Positions 41,999 through 51,320 of a DNA stretch of 64,000 bases are shown one piece after another. The position numbers were made by a program, and so were the translations under genes. Below the pieces are notes generated by a model. That model was given only the letters and a program-made list of their open reading frames with translations, ran no database searches and had not been told where the DNA came from. Origin of the DNA: a bacterium (lineage in GTDB: Bacteria; Pseudomonadota; Alphaproteobacteria; Micavibrionales; UBA2020); NCBI GenBank assembly GCA_029945425.1, contig JAQSDV010000001.1:1-64000 (forward strand), in the 5' to 3' direction. Positions within the stretch are counted from its first letter, which is position 1. Every line of letters starts with the position of its first letter.

Positions 41999-43030
41999 AT
42001 GTTTCGCAAATTTTTCGCGCTTTTCCTTTTCCTTTGCCTTGCCGGCTTTACCGCAGCACCTGCCGATGCCGAGCAAGGCGGCCGCTTGCGCGCGTTTCTT
42101 GAAAAACGCCGCGCGGGCGGTGATAGCGGCGACGATATGACACGCGCTGTCGACGACGAAACGGGCATGCGCAGCAGCCTTTCCTGTGAACGCATGGCGC
42201 AGATGGTCAACAAGCGGGCCAGCCGCAAACCGGCGGACAAGCAGCAGCCTGACAAGACGTTCAAATACGGCGAACACGCGGCACAGGCACTCGACGTCTA
42301 TCTTCCGTCAAAACCCGCGCATGACGCACCTTACCCCGTGCTGTTCATGGTGCATGGCGGCGCATGGTGCATCGGCGGCAAGGACATGGGCAAGGTCGTA
42401 ACGAACAAGATCGCACGCTGGCTCGATAAAGGCTTTATTTTCGTCAGCATCAACTACCGCATGCTGCCGGATAAGGCGGATGTCGTCGCGCAGGCGGCGG
42501 ATGTGGCGACCGCGCTTGCCTATGTGCAGAAACACGCGGCCGAATGGCAGGGCAACCCCGACAGGATCATCATCATGGGGCATTCCGCAGGTGCGCATCT
42601 CGTATCGCTGATCGGGGCGGATGCGGAGACAACGGCGGGGTTCGGGGTGAAACCGTGGCTCGGCACCGTCTCGCTTGATAGTGCGGCGCTCGACATTCCC
42701 GAAAAGATGAAAGTCAAGCATGCCGGTTTTTATGACGACGCCTTTGGCGCGGACGAGACGTTCTGGACAAAAGTATCGCCGGTGCATCATCTCTCGAAGT
42801 CGTCGCTGCCGTGGCTTGGCGTCTGCTCCAGCACGCGCAAGGACAGCTGCCCCGCCGCACATGTGTTTGCCGAAAAGGCGAAGGCGCTGGGCATTAAGGC
42901 TGAAGTGCTGGAAGAGCCGCGCAAACACGGCGCCATCAACGGCGACCTCGGGCTTGACGGCGATTACACGGATGCTGTCGAAAAATTCATGGCCGGGCTT
43001 GATGCGGATGTGAAGGCACGACTGGAATAA
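41999..43030 (+). CDS. exported alpha/beta hydrolase (esterase-like)
   Basis: The product is 343 residues from the ATG at 41999; the longer frame is shadow of ubiA. A signal peptide (FALFLFLCLAGFTAAPADA) covers residues about 6-24. The hydrolase features are HGGAWCIGGKD (oxyanion-hole motif HGG), GHSAGAHLVSL (nucleophile Ser) and a late His in EEPRKHGAIN. The family resembles HSL/BD-FAE type carboxylesterases. The substrate in the periplasm is unknown. It probably shares the ubiA transcript. Confidence 0.88.
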   Translation: MFRKFFALFLFLCLAGFTAAPADAEQGGRLRAFLEKRRAGGDSGDDMTRAVDDETGMRSSLSCERMAQMVNKRASRKPADKQQPDKTFKYGEHAAQALDVYLPSKPAHDAPYPVLFMVHGGAWCIGGKDMGKVVTNKIARWLDKGFIFVSINYRMLPDKADVVAQAADVATALAYVQKHAAEWQGNPDRIIIMGHSAGAHLVSLIGADAETTAGFGVKPWLGTVSLDSAALDIPEKMKVKHAGFYDDAFGADETFWTKVSPVHHLSKSSLPWLGVCSSTRKDSCPAAHVFAEKAKALGIKAEVLEEPRKHGAINGDLGLDGDYTDAVEKFMAGLDADVKARLE

Positions 43031-43036
43031 TCACTC

Positions 43037-43438
43037 TCAGATCAAATCATCCAGCACAGGCGGATGGTAATTCGGGCCCTTGAGGACTTTGCCGTCTTCG
43101 CGGCGGATGGGTTTGCCGTTGTCGTCGAGTTTCGACATGTTGCTGTCGTGGACGCGGTCGAAGACTTTGTCGATGGGCAGGCCGAAGGTGCAGGACGTGC
43201 CGCTGAGGACGTATTGCACGTCGGCGATTTCCTTCATCATGTCGAGTTTCGTTTTCTTCGACACATCCCCCCCCGCTTTCAATTCCGCAATCGCGCGGTC
43301 GAGTTCGGCGAACAGCTCCTTCACTTCCTCGCCGATCAGGGTCTTGCGGAGTTCCAGCAGGGCGACTGTGAACGGGCGGTCATTCGCGACTTCGGTCGCG
43401 GCGTGGAAGGCGTGGACTTTTTGTTCGTAGGGGTTCAT
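43037..43438 (-). CDS. MazG-like / phosphoribosyl-ATP pyrophosphohydrolase-like NTP pyrophosphatase
   Basis: The 133-residue all-alpha protein has IGEEVKELFAELD (ExxE helix) and KEIADVQYV (ExxD helix), the magnesium-binding core of the MazG/HisE/dUTPase superfamily. The later DRVHDSNMSKLDDNGKP and DGKVLKGPNYHPP are typical of the HisE-like single-domain group. It probably hydrolyses a nucleoside triphosphate to the monophosphate. Convergent with the hydrolase gene. Confidence 0.85.
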   Translation of the reverse strand: MNPYEQKVHAFHAATEVANDRPFTVALLELRKTLIGEEVKELFAELDRAIAELKAGGDVSKKTKLDMMKEIADVQYVLSGTSCTFGLPIDKVFDRVHDSNMSKLDDNGKPIRREDGKVLKGPNYHPPVLDDLI

Positions 43439-43489
43439 GGCGGTGGCTCCGGTTGAATGACCCCGACACTAAACTGCCCGCCCCTGCTT

Positions 43490-43564
43490 GTCATCCCGAG
43501 CGCAGCGCAGGATCCCCCTTTCTGGCGGCGGACAAGGGAGATCCTTCGCTGCGCTCAGGATGAC
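43490..43564. repeat. intergenic palindromic repeat, second type B copy
   Basis: The 75-base inverted repeat has a right arm (AAGGGAGATCCTTCGCTGCG onward to GGATGAC) identical over 31 bases to that of 24949-25023, while its left arm has several mismatches. It sits between the MazG-like gene and the DUF47 gene. Confidence 0.88.
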
Positions 43565-43651
43565 AGTAACGATTATGTCAAACACTTGACGGGAATCACA
43601 TTCACGCGGTACATTGCTGCCGTGCAGCATATCAAAGGAGAATGACCAACG

Positions 43652-44287
43652 ATGCTCAACATCGCAAAACTGCTTCCCAACGAGCAGAAATTTTACGTCT
43701 TCCTGCGACAGCTTTCATCCGAAGCGCATACGGCGTCGCTCCACCTGAAAACATTCGTCGAGAGCACCGACCCCGCCGCGCGGAAAGAAGCCGGCGCCGC
43801 GATCACATCGTGCAAGGCGCAGGCGAAAATGATTTCATCGGAAGTGACCAAGGAGCTTTGCACCAGCTTCGTCACCCCGTTCGACCGCGAGGACATCCAG
43901 TCGATTTGCGGCTATCTCTACCGCATCACCAAAACGATCGAAAAAACCCGCGAACATATGGACATGTACAAGTTCAAGGACGCGGTGGAGCTGACGCGGC
44001 AGGTGGAAGTGATTTTGCTGGAGGCCGATGGCATGCAGATCATGATCGACGCGCTGATCAAGGGCGGCAAGGCGCAGCAGATCATCGAGAAGGCCAAGCT
44101 GCTGGACGAGCTGGAAAACCGCGGCGACGAGATTTTAAGCGACCTGCTGACCATCCTGATCGACACATCGCCCGACGCCAAACAGCTGATCCTGCGCAAG
44201 GATATCTATGACCTGCTGGAACGCGTGATTGACGGTTACCGCGACGCCGCCGGCATCGCGCTGCAAATCGCCCTCAAATACAATTAA
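43652..44287 (+). CDS. DUF47 / PhoU-like phosphate transport accessory protein
   Basis: The 211-residue helical protein is of the DUF47 family found beside Pit transporters. FVTPFDREDIQSICGYLYRI is the characteristic line, with ELENRGDEILSDLL later. It probably regulates the transporter encoded nine bases downstream. An AAAGGAG site precedes the start by 11 bases. Confidence 0.93.
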   Translation: MLNIAKLLPNEQKFYVFLRQLSSEAHTASLHLKTFVESTDPAARKEAGAAITSCKAQAKMISSEVTKELCTSFVTPFDREDIQSICGYLYRITKTIEKTREHMDMYKFKDAVELTRQVEVILLEADGMQIMIDALIKGGKAQQIIEKAKLLDELENRGDEILSDLLTILIDTSPDAKQLILRKDIYDLLERVIDGYRDAAGIALQIALKYN

Positions 44288-44295
44288 AGGTTTCG

Positions 44296-45291
44296 ATGGA
44301 TCCGGCACTTTTGCTCCTGATCATCGCCGTTGTGCTTACCATCGGCTTTGACTTCATCAACGGGTTCCATGACGCGGCGAACGCCATCGCCACCGTCGTT
44401 TCGACCCGCGTGATGCGCCCCGCCCATGCCGTGATATACGGCGCGGCGCTGAATTTTATCGGCGCGCTGATGGGCACCGAAGTCGCGGCCACCATCGGCA
44501 AGGGGCTGGTGAATGCCGCCAACATCACCATCCAGACTGTCATCTGCACCGTCATTGCCGCCATCGTGTGGAATTTGATTACCTGGTACAAAGGGCTGCC
44601 CACATCGTCGTCGCATGCGCTGATCGGATCATTGCTCGGCGCGACGTTTTTCTCCGCCGGTAACGAGAGCATTATCTGGCCCAAGGTGATGGAAAAGGTT
44701 GTCGGGCCGATGGTGACGTCGCCCATCCTCGGCGTCACGCTCGGCTTCGTCATTATGCTGGGGCTGACATGGGCGGTGCATAAAGTTTCGCTGGGGCGGA
44801 TCAATAAAGTTTTCAGCAAGCTGCAAATTCTCTCCGCCGGTTTCATGGCGCTGAACCACGGCCATAACGACGCGCAGAAATCGATGGGCATTATCGCGCT
44901 TGCGCTGATGCTGACCTATCCGTCCGAGGATTTCCATGTGCCGCTGTGGGTCGTGCTGTCCTGCGCGATTGCGATGGGTATCGGCACGATGACGGGCGGC
45001 TGGCGCATTATCCGCACGCTCGGCACCAAAATGATCAAGCTGCAGCCCATTCACGGTTTCGCGGCGGAAACGACCGCGTCCATCATCATCTTCGGCGCGT
45101 CGCATTTCGGCATTCCGGTTTCCACCACGCAGGTGATTTCGACATCCATCATGGGCGTGGGCGCGACGAAACGCCTCTCCGCCGTGCGCTGGGGCATTGT
45201 CGGGAATATCGTCTGGGCATGGATATTGACCATCCCCCTCACCTTCTGCTTCGCGGGCCTGTTGATGTGGGCTTACCGCCACATCTTCTAA
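44296..45291 (+). CDS. pit: inorganic phosphate transporter, Pit family
   Basis: The 331-residue membrane protein takes up phosphate (as metal phosphate) by proton symport. The two family signatures are DFINGFHDAANAIATVVSTR near the start and MALNHGHNDAQKSMGIIALA in the middle. About eight to ten spans are visible. It is co-transcribed with DUF47. Its stop overlaps the end of the convergent spermidine-synthase-like gene by four bases. Confidence 0.96.
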   Translation: MDPALLLLIIAVVLTIGFDFINGFHDAANAIATVVSTRVMRPAHAVIYGAALNFIGALMGTEVAATIGKGLVNAANITIQTVICTVIAAIVWNLITWYKGLPTSSSHALIGSLLGATFFSAGNESIIWPKVMEKVVGPMVTSPILGVTLGFVIMLGLTWAVHKVSLGRINKVFSKLQILSAGFMALNHGHNDAQKSMGIIALALMLTYPSEDFHVPLWVVLSCAIAMGIGTMTGGWRIIRTLGTKMIKLQPIHGFAAETTASIIIFGASHFGIPVSTTQVISTSIMGVGATKRLSAVRWGIVGNIVWAWILTIPLTFCFAGLLMWAYRHIF

Positions 45292-47639
45292 CGCCGCTTG
45301 CCCGATGTCCCCCACGCCGCCGCGTACAGCGCGAAGGCGAGCAGGTACAGGAACGCAAAGCCGAACTGCATGGAGTTATATTCAAGCAGGCCGCCCAGCA
45401 TCGCCCCCATCAGGTTATAGGCCAGCGCCGACGGCACATCCCTGACCGTTTTCAGCAGGCTGGAGAACACAAGGCCGGAGAACAGCATGGGGCTGGTCAG
45501 CAGCAGGATCATGCCGAGTTTGACGAACCATCCGGCATCGGCAAAGCCGCCCAGCATCGCAACCGCATACCCCGCCGCAATCGTCGCCAGCAGCGCGGCG
45601 CAGGCGAAGCGCACGGATTTCACGGCATACCGCGCCGCAATCAGGTTGGCGCAATAGGCCATGACCAGCACGCCGATAATGGTGACGCCGATCACATGCC
45701 ATGTGTTGCCGAACAACAGGCCAAGTTCCGTGATCGCCTTGGTTTCGACCAGCATGAAACCGCTGCCGAGGAAGAAAAACGGCAGCATCGACCTGTCCCA
45801 TTTCTGGCCGGGCAACAACCCGCGCACCAGCACGCCCGCCAGCGCCATCACCAGCACAAGCGCCAGCACATAGGACGCCGGATACATTTTCGCATCCATG
45901 TAGAAAAACGGCCAGTCATCGGTCGGAAGATCGATTTTGCCGGGGTCCTTGGCATAGGTTGCCGACACGTCGGGCAGGTCGTGTTCGTTGATGAATTTGG
46001 CGGGCAACGGCACATCGCCGCCCTTCTTCACCAGAAACGCGGTCGTGTGCATATGGCTGTCGCCGCAGAAAATGGCAAGCGGTTTGCCGGAGCCTTCCAG
46101 CGCGGTCAGCATCGAATAAATCTTGCGGCCCATCAATTCGTTCGGCAGCGTGAACGACACGCTCATCAGCCCGCCTGGTTTCAGGCGCGCGAAGGCCTCC
46201 GCCAGACCCTGCTGCGTATAGACGAATGAATCCAGCCGCACATTCGATCCATGCGACAGCAGGATGTGGGAATCCAGCACGCTATACACGATCGCATCGT
46301 AAGTCTGCGTCGTGCTGCGGAAAAACGTGCGCGCGTCGTTGTTGATGACGTTCACGCGCGGATTGCTATAGGGCTGTTCGGGATGGTTGACACGGCCGAG
46401 CGCGATGATGGCAGGGTCAATCTCGACCGCATCCACCGTTTTCGCGCCCATGCGCAGCGCCGCCGCCGCGTCGTTGCCGCTGCCCGCCCCCACGATCGCC
46501 ACGCGGTCGAGCCTGCCCGCCGCGCTGTAGGGCAGTTCGTAATAGCCGACAACTTTATTGTAATCCTTGTTTTCGCGCAAAGACCCGCCCTTGCGGAAAT
46601 CATAGACGTCCTGAAAATGGCTGCCGGCGGACAGGATACGCATATAGCCGTCCGCGCGCGACACGCGCTGGATCAGCTGATACGGCGAATAGATGCTCTG
46701 CACCATTGAATCGACGGGCAATGCGGTGATGGTCACGCAGGCCAGCGCCGCCACCATGCCGACCGCGCGCGCAACCGGCGATGCCAGTTGATACCAGAGC
46801 AGCGGCAGGATGCCGAGCGCGAACCAGACGACCGGCCCCGTCCACAGCCAGCTGAGCGCGAACAGCAGCACGACGCCCGCGATGCTGCCCAGCAGGTTGG
46901 CGCCATAGCCCTTCAGCGCCTCGACGCGCCCCATCAGCCGTCCGCAGAACTGCGCGACGGGGATCATGATCAGCACGTTGAGGACAAAGGTGCCGATCAA
47001 CAGCAGGTAAACGGGAATGTTGAAAAATATCCAGGTGAAGATATCGGGCGTGTTCAACCCCGCAACCACCGATTTTTCTTCCTGCACCGGCACAAAAAAC
47101 AGCATGTCCTGCATGATGGGCAGGCTGGTGTAGCGCAGCGAGGTCAGCACCCCAAGCGTCAGCGCCAGCAGCGGCAGCGCGGCGGGCAGCAGCAATTTGC
47201 CGCGTGACAGCGCGTAGCCGATGCCAAGCCCGCAGAAGCAGGCCAGCAGCGTGAAGTTTTTATAAAGCGCAAAAACGGGGAACAAACTGCCCTGCCAGCG
47301 GATCAGCACCAGCTCAAGGAACAGCGACGCCCCCGCCACCAGCAGGATGCCGGTCAGCAGCGGTTTTTCCGCCGCTTTGTCGACCCAGACTTGCAAGGGC
47401 CGTGCGGCCTTGTCGATCTGCTTCTCGGTAATGCTGCGCAGGCGCGGCACGGCGTAAAGCTGCAGCGCGAAAAGCACCGCACCCGCAACCGCGCAACCAG
47501 CAACCATCGCTGGCGACCATCCGCCCGCCAGCAGTTGCGACGATTCAGCGCCGATGCCCAAAATGCGCGCCAGCAGCAGGGCGATAATCAGCGCCGTACC
47601 GTAAACGAACATCGACGCCGTCAAACCCGCGTATGTCAT
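45288..47639 (-). CDS. membrane protein with spermidine-synthase-like domain
   Basis: The product is 783 residues. About eight spans lie in residues 1-320, a SAM-type domain follows (GAGSGNDAAAALRMGAK, then VDAVEIDPAI, and NDARTFF, about 380-560), and about seven spans close the C-terminus. This is the fused MFS/spermidine-synthase-like architecture found in many bacteria. The aminopropyl-transfer residues are not confirmed, so the reaction is uncertain. It is a long single gene without close partners. Confidence 0.85.
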   Translation of the reverse strand: MTYAGLTASMFVYGTALIIALLLARILGIGAESSQLLAGGWSPAMVAGCAVAGAVLFALQLYAVPRLRSITEKQIDKAARPLQVWVDKAAEKPLLTGILLVAGASLFLELVLIRWQGSLFPVFALYKNFTLLACFCGLGIGYALSRGKLLLPAALPLLALTLGVLTSLRYTSLPIMQDMLFFVPVQEEKSVVAGLNTPDIFTWIFFNIPVYLLLIGTFVLNVLIMIPVAQFCGRLMGRVEALKGYGANLLGSIAGVVLLFALSWLWTGPVVWFALGILPLLWYQLASPVARAVGMVAALACVTITALPVDSMVQSIYSPYQLIQRVSRADGYMRILSAGSHFQDVYDFRKGGSLRENKDYNKVVGYYELPYSAAGRLDRVAIVGAGSGNDAAAALRMGAKTVDAVEIDPAIIALGRVNHPEQPYSNPRVNVINNDARTFFRSTTQTYDAIVYSVLDSHILLSHGSNVRLDSFVYTQQGLAEAFARLKPGGLMSVSFTLPNELMGRKIYSMLTALEGSGKPLAIFCGDSHMHTTAFLVKKGGDVPLPAKFINEHDLPDVSATYAKDPGKIDLPTDDWPFFYMDAKMYPASYVLALVLVMALAGVLVRGLLPGQKWDRSMLPFFFLGSGFMLVETKAITELGLLFGNTWHVIGVTIIGVLVMAYCANLIAARYAVKSVRFACAALLATIAAGYAVAMLGGFADAGWFVKLGMILLLTSPMLFSGLVFSSLLKTVRDVPSALAYNLMGAMLGGLLEYNSMQFGFAFLYLLAFALYAAAWGTSGKRR

Positions 47640-47746
47640 GGATTGCCCCTGTTGAATTCGATTGAGGGTATCTTAGCCCCGCCGCAGGGGCGCATCAAGA
47701 ATGTTTTCAAGGCGTTAGTTACCGCAATCACGCTGGTGGAGGGGCC

Positions 47747-47785
47747 AATAAAAAACCCGCTCCATTGCCGGGGCGGGTTTTTTTA
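47747..47785 (-). terminator. rho-independent terminator of the HU gene
   Basis: On the minus strand AACCCGCCCCGGCAATGGAG leads into GCGGGTTTTTTATT, a stem of eight to nine pairs with T-run, 17 bases past the HU stop codon. A T-run on the other side suggests it also works in reverse. Confidence 0.88.
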
Positions 47786-47801
47786 AGTAAAGCGCGGCAG
47801 G

Positions 47802-48101
47802 TTACTTGCCGACGGCTTCTTTCAGTTCTTTTGCCGCGCGGAAGGCGATTTTCTTTTTCGCGGGGATTTTGATGGTTTCGCCGGTCGCGGGGTTGCGGCC
47901 CATGCGTGCGGCGCGTTTGCGGACCTGCAGGATGCCGAGGCCGGTCAAGCGGACGCGGTTGCCTTTTTTCAGGTTTTTCACGAGATGGGAGACGATTTCT
48001 TCCATGATCGCGTTCATTTGTTTTTTGGTCAGGTCTTGCGTCTCGGCCATTTCAGCCGCGATGTTTTTCAGCGTAACGGTCGGTTGGGTGACTTTTGCCA
48101 T
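47802..48101 (-). CDS. HU/IHF-family DNA-binding protein
   Basis: The product is 99 residues from the ATG at 48101; an in-frame GTG ten codons upstream lacks support. The DNA-binding arm has GLGILQVRKRAARMGRNPAT followed by GETIKIPAKKKIAFRAAKEL, the family signature. It shapes the nucleoid and assists DNA transactions. It is more diverged than the usual HU (ahead of the arm, NLKKGNRVRLT). Confidence 0.94.
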   Translation of the reverse strand: MAKVTQPTVTLKNIAAEMAETQDLTKKQMNAIMEEIVSHLVKNLKKGNRVRLTGLGILQVRKRAARMGRNPATGETIKIPAKKKIAFRAAKELKEAVGK

Positions 48102-48277
48102 GTGATGGGGACTCGCTTCAAATGATTGCACAACCGGCGTGAAACGTGACGTTTTCCTAGAATCACATTCTGCTGCCGTGACTATCGATTCATGACAGAT
48201 TCAAAAGCATGCGCCAATAGAAAAAAGCGTTTTTACAATAATCGATATTGCAAATCACGCAGCAGGCTGCTGCAAAA

Positions 48278-50164
48278 TCAGTTGGCGGACGAAACCTTCA
48301 TTTCCTCAAGCTCCAGCCAGCGCAGCTCCGCCGATTCAAGATCGCCGCGCGCCTGTACGAGACGCTTCGACGCCGTATCGAACGCGCCGCGGTCACGTGC
48401 GTACAACTCCGCGTCGTCAAGGATGCGCTCGAGGCTTTCGATTTCTTTCTGGAAGCCCTCGATCTTGGCGGGCAGGTTATCCAGTTCGTATTGCAGCTTG
48501 TACGTCAGCTTCTTGTAAACCTTCGGCGCGTCATTCGCCTGTTCGGCTGCGGGCGTGTTGTTCTGGGGTTTCGGTTTCTTTGCTTCGCGGAAGGACAGGA
48601 AATCATCCTCGTCGTCTTCGTCGGCGCGGCGGCGTTTGCGCGCCTCGATATAATCGGTATAGCCGCCGATATAGCCATGCACGCGGCCATCACCCTCGAA
48701 GGCCAGAATTTTGCTGACCGTCTGGTCAAGGAAATCGCGGTCGTGCGAGACGACAATCAGCGTGCCGGTATAGGCCGCCAGAATTTCCTCCAGCATGTCG
48801 AGCGTATCCATATCCAAATCGTTGGTCGGCTCGTCGAGGATCAGCAGGCCTTTCGGGCTTGCCAGCACCTTCGCCAGCAGCAGGCGGTTTTTCTGCCCGC
48901 CCGACAATGTGCTGACGCGCTGGTCGACCATCGTGGCGTCGAACAGGAAGTCGCGCAAATACCCGATCACATGGCGCGTCTTGTCCATCACTTTCAGGTA
49001 TTCCCCGCCCTGCGGGCACAGCACGTGCTTCACCGTATCATCGGGTTTCAGGTCGCGGCGTTTCTGGTCGAAATAGGAAAATTCCATCCCGCGCGCCAGT
49101 TTCACCTTGCCCATATCGGGCTTCATTTCGCCGACCAGCATGCGCAGGAAGGTCGTCTTGCCCGACCCGTTCTTGCCGAGGATGCCGATGCGGTCACCCT
49201 TCTGGAAGCGCATGGAGAATTTGTTGAGGACGATTTTTTCGCGGCCCTTGTCATCGGTGAATTTCTTGTCGGTTTTCACGAATTCGGCGACCAGTTTCGA
49301 TCCGACGGAATCAATCTCCATCTCGCCGACTTCGAGGCGGCGCATCATCTGGCGATAGGCGCTCTTGTCGCGCTTCAGTTTCGCGCGTTCGTCCTGCATC
49401 ATGCCGAGGCGGCGCTGATTGCGCTTTTGCCGCGCCTTCACGCCGCGGCTGCCCCATTCGACTTCGATATCCAGCAGCTTCTGGCGGTTCTGCAGCTCGC
49501 GTTCTTCCTGTTCCAGCAGCATCGTCGACCATTCGTCGAAATGCGCGAAACCCTTGGGCGCAACGCGCATCTTGGCGCGGTCGAGCCAGAAAATCTTGTT
49601 CGAGATGTTGGCGAGGAAGGCTTTATCGTGACTGACGCAGAGCAATGCGCCGGAATAGCGCTGCAAAAACTGCTCCAGCCATTCGATGATTTCCAAATCC
49701 AGATGGTTGGTCGGCTCGTCGAGCAGCAGAATATCCGGTTCTTCGACCAGCGCGCGGGCGAGCGCGGCACGGCGCAACTGGCCGCCCGACAGCATATCCA
49801 TGCGGTCATCCGGTTTCAGGTCGAGCGGCTGGATCACCATATCGACCTTGTAACGGTTTTCTTCCTCGACCCCGTCCTTCATCAGCTGTTCGAAGACGAA
49901 ATCATAAACCGTCTGGCCCGCGATGGGCTGGACGTCCTGCTGCATATAGCCAATCGTGGTTCCCTGCAGCACCCAGCGCTTGCCGGTATCAAGGTCGCGG
50001 TCGCCCGTGATCAGGTTCATCAGCGTTGATTTGCCGGAACCGTTCTTGCCCACCAGCGAGATTTTGTCGCCGGAATGGATGTTGAACGAGAATTCGTCAA
50101 AAATGACTTTCTCGCCGAAGGAAATACTGCCTTCCTGAACGCTGAGGATAAGGGTGGATGCCAT
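48278..50164 (-). CDS. uup: ABC-F ATPase, Uup-like
   Basis: The product is 628 residues from the ATG at 50164; the frame reaching 50332 is too long. Two nucleotide-binding domains are visible: GKNGSGKST, LSGGQ and LLLDEPTNHLDLE in the first, GKNGSGKTT, LSGGQKNRLLLAK and LILDEPTNDLDMD in the second. An acidic linker (RRADEDDEDD) and a C-terminal coiled coil (KLQYELDNLPAKIEGFQKEI) fit Uup. There is no membrane domain; these proteins act on ribosomes or, for Uup, DNA branches. Confidence 0.93.
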   Translation of the reverse strand: MASTLILSVQEGSISFGEKVIFDEFSFNIHSGDKISLVGKNGSGKSTLMNLITGDRDLDTGKRWVLQGTTIGYMQQDVQPIAGQTVYDFVFEQLMKDGVEEENRYKVDMVIQPLDLKPDDRMDMLSGGQLRRAALARALVEEPDILLLDEPTNHLDLEIIEWLEQFLQRYSGALLCVSHDKAFLANISNKIFWLDRAKMRVAPKGFAHFDEWSTMLLEQEERELQNRQKLLDIEVEWGSRGVKARQKRNQRRLGMMQDERAKLKRDKSAYRQMMRRLEVGEMEIDSVGSKLVAEFVKTDKKFTDDKGREKIVLNKFSMRFQKGDRIGILGKNGSGKTTFLRMLVGEMKPDMGKVKLARGMEFSYFDQKRRDLKPDDTVKHVLCPQGGEYLKVMDKTRHVIGYLRDFLFDATMVDQRVSTLSGGQKNRLLLAKVLASPKGLLILDEPTNDLDMDTLDMLEEILAAYTGTLIVVSHDRDFLDQTVSKILAFEGDGRVHGYIGGYTDYIEARKRRRADEDDEDDFLSFREAKKPKPQNNTPAAEQANDAPKVYKKLTYKLQYELDNLPAKIEGFQKEIESLERILDDAELYARDRGAFDTASKRLVQARGDLESAELRWLELEEMKVSSAN

Positions 50165-50273
50165 GATTTTCTTTGTGAATCGCCGTTTGTTTTCGCATAA
50201 CATGGCATTTTCGGCACAACTTGTCACGCATAAGCCTGTAACTATATTATAGTCGGTACCGAAGGAAGCCTTG

Positions 50274-50540
50274 ATGGACCTGAAACCGACCACCCCGACC
50301 AAAAGACCCCGTATACCCCGCAATCTAGGCACCTGGGACCGCGTCCTGCGTGTGGTGGTTGGCGTGGGGCTGCTGGGCGCCTGGGCGGGGGAAGGGTTTC
50401 ATGGCATCCTATGGCCCATCCTTGCCGGCGCGCTGCTGGTGAATGCCGCAATGGGCAGTTGCGGCGCCTACGCGCTGTTCGGCTTCTCCACCTGTCCTGT
50501 TCCTGCACCCCCTCCCCCTGAAAAAGGTAATTTGCCATGA
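50274..50540 (+). CDS. DUF2892-type inner-membrane protein
   Basis: The product is 88 residues from the ATG at 50274 (AAGGAAG site). NLGTWDRVLRVVVGVGLL, a second hydrophobic stretch and an ending GSCGAYALFGFSTCP are the pattern of the YgaP-like membrane domain without its rhodanese part. The two Cys in SCG and STC are typical. Its stop overlaps the DsbA-like gene start by four bases. Confidence 0.88.
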   Translation: MDLKPTTPTKRPRIPRNLGTWDRVLRVVVGVGLLGAWAGEGFHGILWPILAGALLVNAAMGSCGAYALFGFSTCPVPAPPPPEKGNLP

Positions 50541-51199
50541 TGATGAAATCCGCCTTCCTCGCCCTGCTGCTGGTGCTGTCGCTGCCCGCGATGGCGGAGG
50601 AAAAAGCCGCTACGCCCAAGATCGATGTGACAGCCGCGATGGCCGACCGCGTGCTGGGCAACCCCGACGCGCCCGTCACGATTTACGAATATGCGTCGAT
50701 GACCTGTTCGCATTGTGCGGCCTTCCACAAATACGGCCTGCCGACGATCAAGAAAGAACTGATCGAAACGGGCAAGGCGAAACTGATCTTCCGCGACTTC
50801 CCGCTGGATAATTACGCGATGAAGGCGGCGGCCATGGCGCGCTGCGCGCCTGCCGACAAATTCTACCCCCTGATCTCCATGATCTTCGGCGAACAGGAAC
50901 GCTGGGTGAAAACCGCCGCCCCCGATGAAGCGGTGCAGAAATTCGGCGCGCTGGCCGGTATGGACCCCGAATACATCAAGGCCTGCATGACCGATCCCGA
51001 CCTGCAAAAAGCCATGATGGCATCGATGCAGGACGGCCAGAAAACCTATGCCATCGATTCAACCCCCAGCTTTATCTTCAAAAAGGGCGACGAGCGCATG
51101 ATGGAATGGGACGATTTCACCGAAGCCCTGAAAAAAGCCGAAGCCGCCGCCAAAGCAGCCGGCGAAAAAGGCCCGCATGACGGCCACGAGCACGATTAA
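50537..51199 (+). CDS. DsbA-like thiol:disulfide oxidoreductase, exported
   Basis: The 220-residue protein has a signal peptide (residues 1-20, ending MA-EE) and a thioredoxin fold with active site C57-S-H-C60 in YASMTCSHCAAF. The cis-Pro is in DSTPSFIF. The family is the Com1/DsbA type that oxidises or isomerises disulfides in the periplasm. The tail is His/Glu/Asp-rich (KGPHDGHEHD), perhaps metal-binding. It is coupled to the DUF2892 gene. Confidence 0.93.
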   Translation: MMMKSAFLALLLVLSLPAMAEEKAATPKIDVTAAMADRVLGNPDAPVTIYEYASMTCSHCAAFHKYGLPTIKKELIETGKAKLIFRDFPLDNYAMKAAAMARCAPADKFYPLISMIFGEQERWVKTAAPDEAVQKFGALAGMDPEYIKACMTDPDLQKAMMASMQDGQKTYAIDSTPSFIFKKGDERMMEWDDFTEALKKAEAAAKAAGEKGPHDGHEHD

Positions 51200-51213
51200 C
51201 CGGTATAACGCAT

Positions 51214-51248
51214 AAAAAAGCCCCGGTCGAAAGCCGGGGCTTTTTTTA
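51214..51248 (+). terminator. rho-independent terminator
   Basis: AAAAAAGCCCCGG-tcgaaag-CCGGGGCTTTTTTT, a 7-bp GC-rich stem with T-run, right after the DsbA-like gene. Confidence 0.93.
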
Positions 51249-51320
51249 TGGCCGATTCATGTAATGACAACGGGAGAGACGGCGACTATATTCGCCATAA
51301 CAGCCCCCTAGAATCGCACA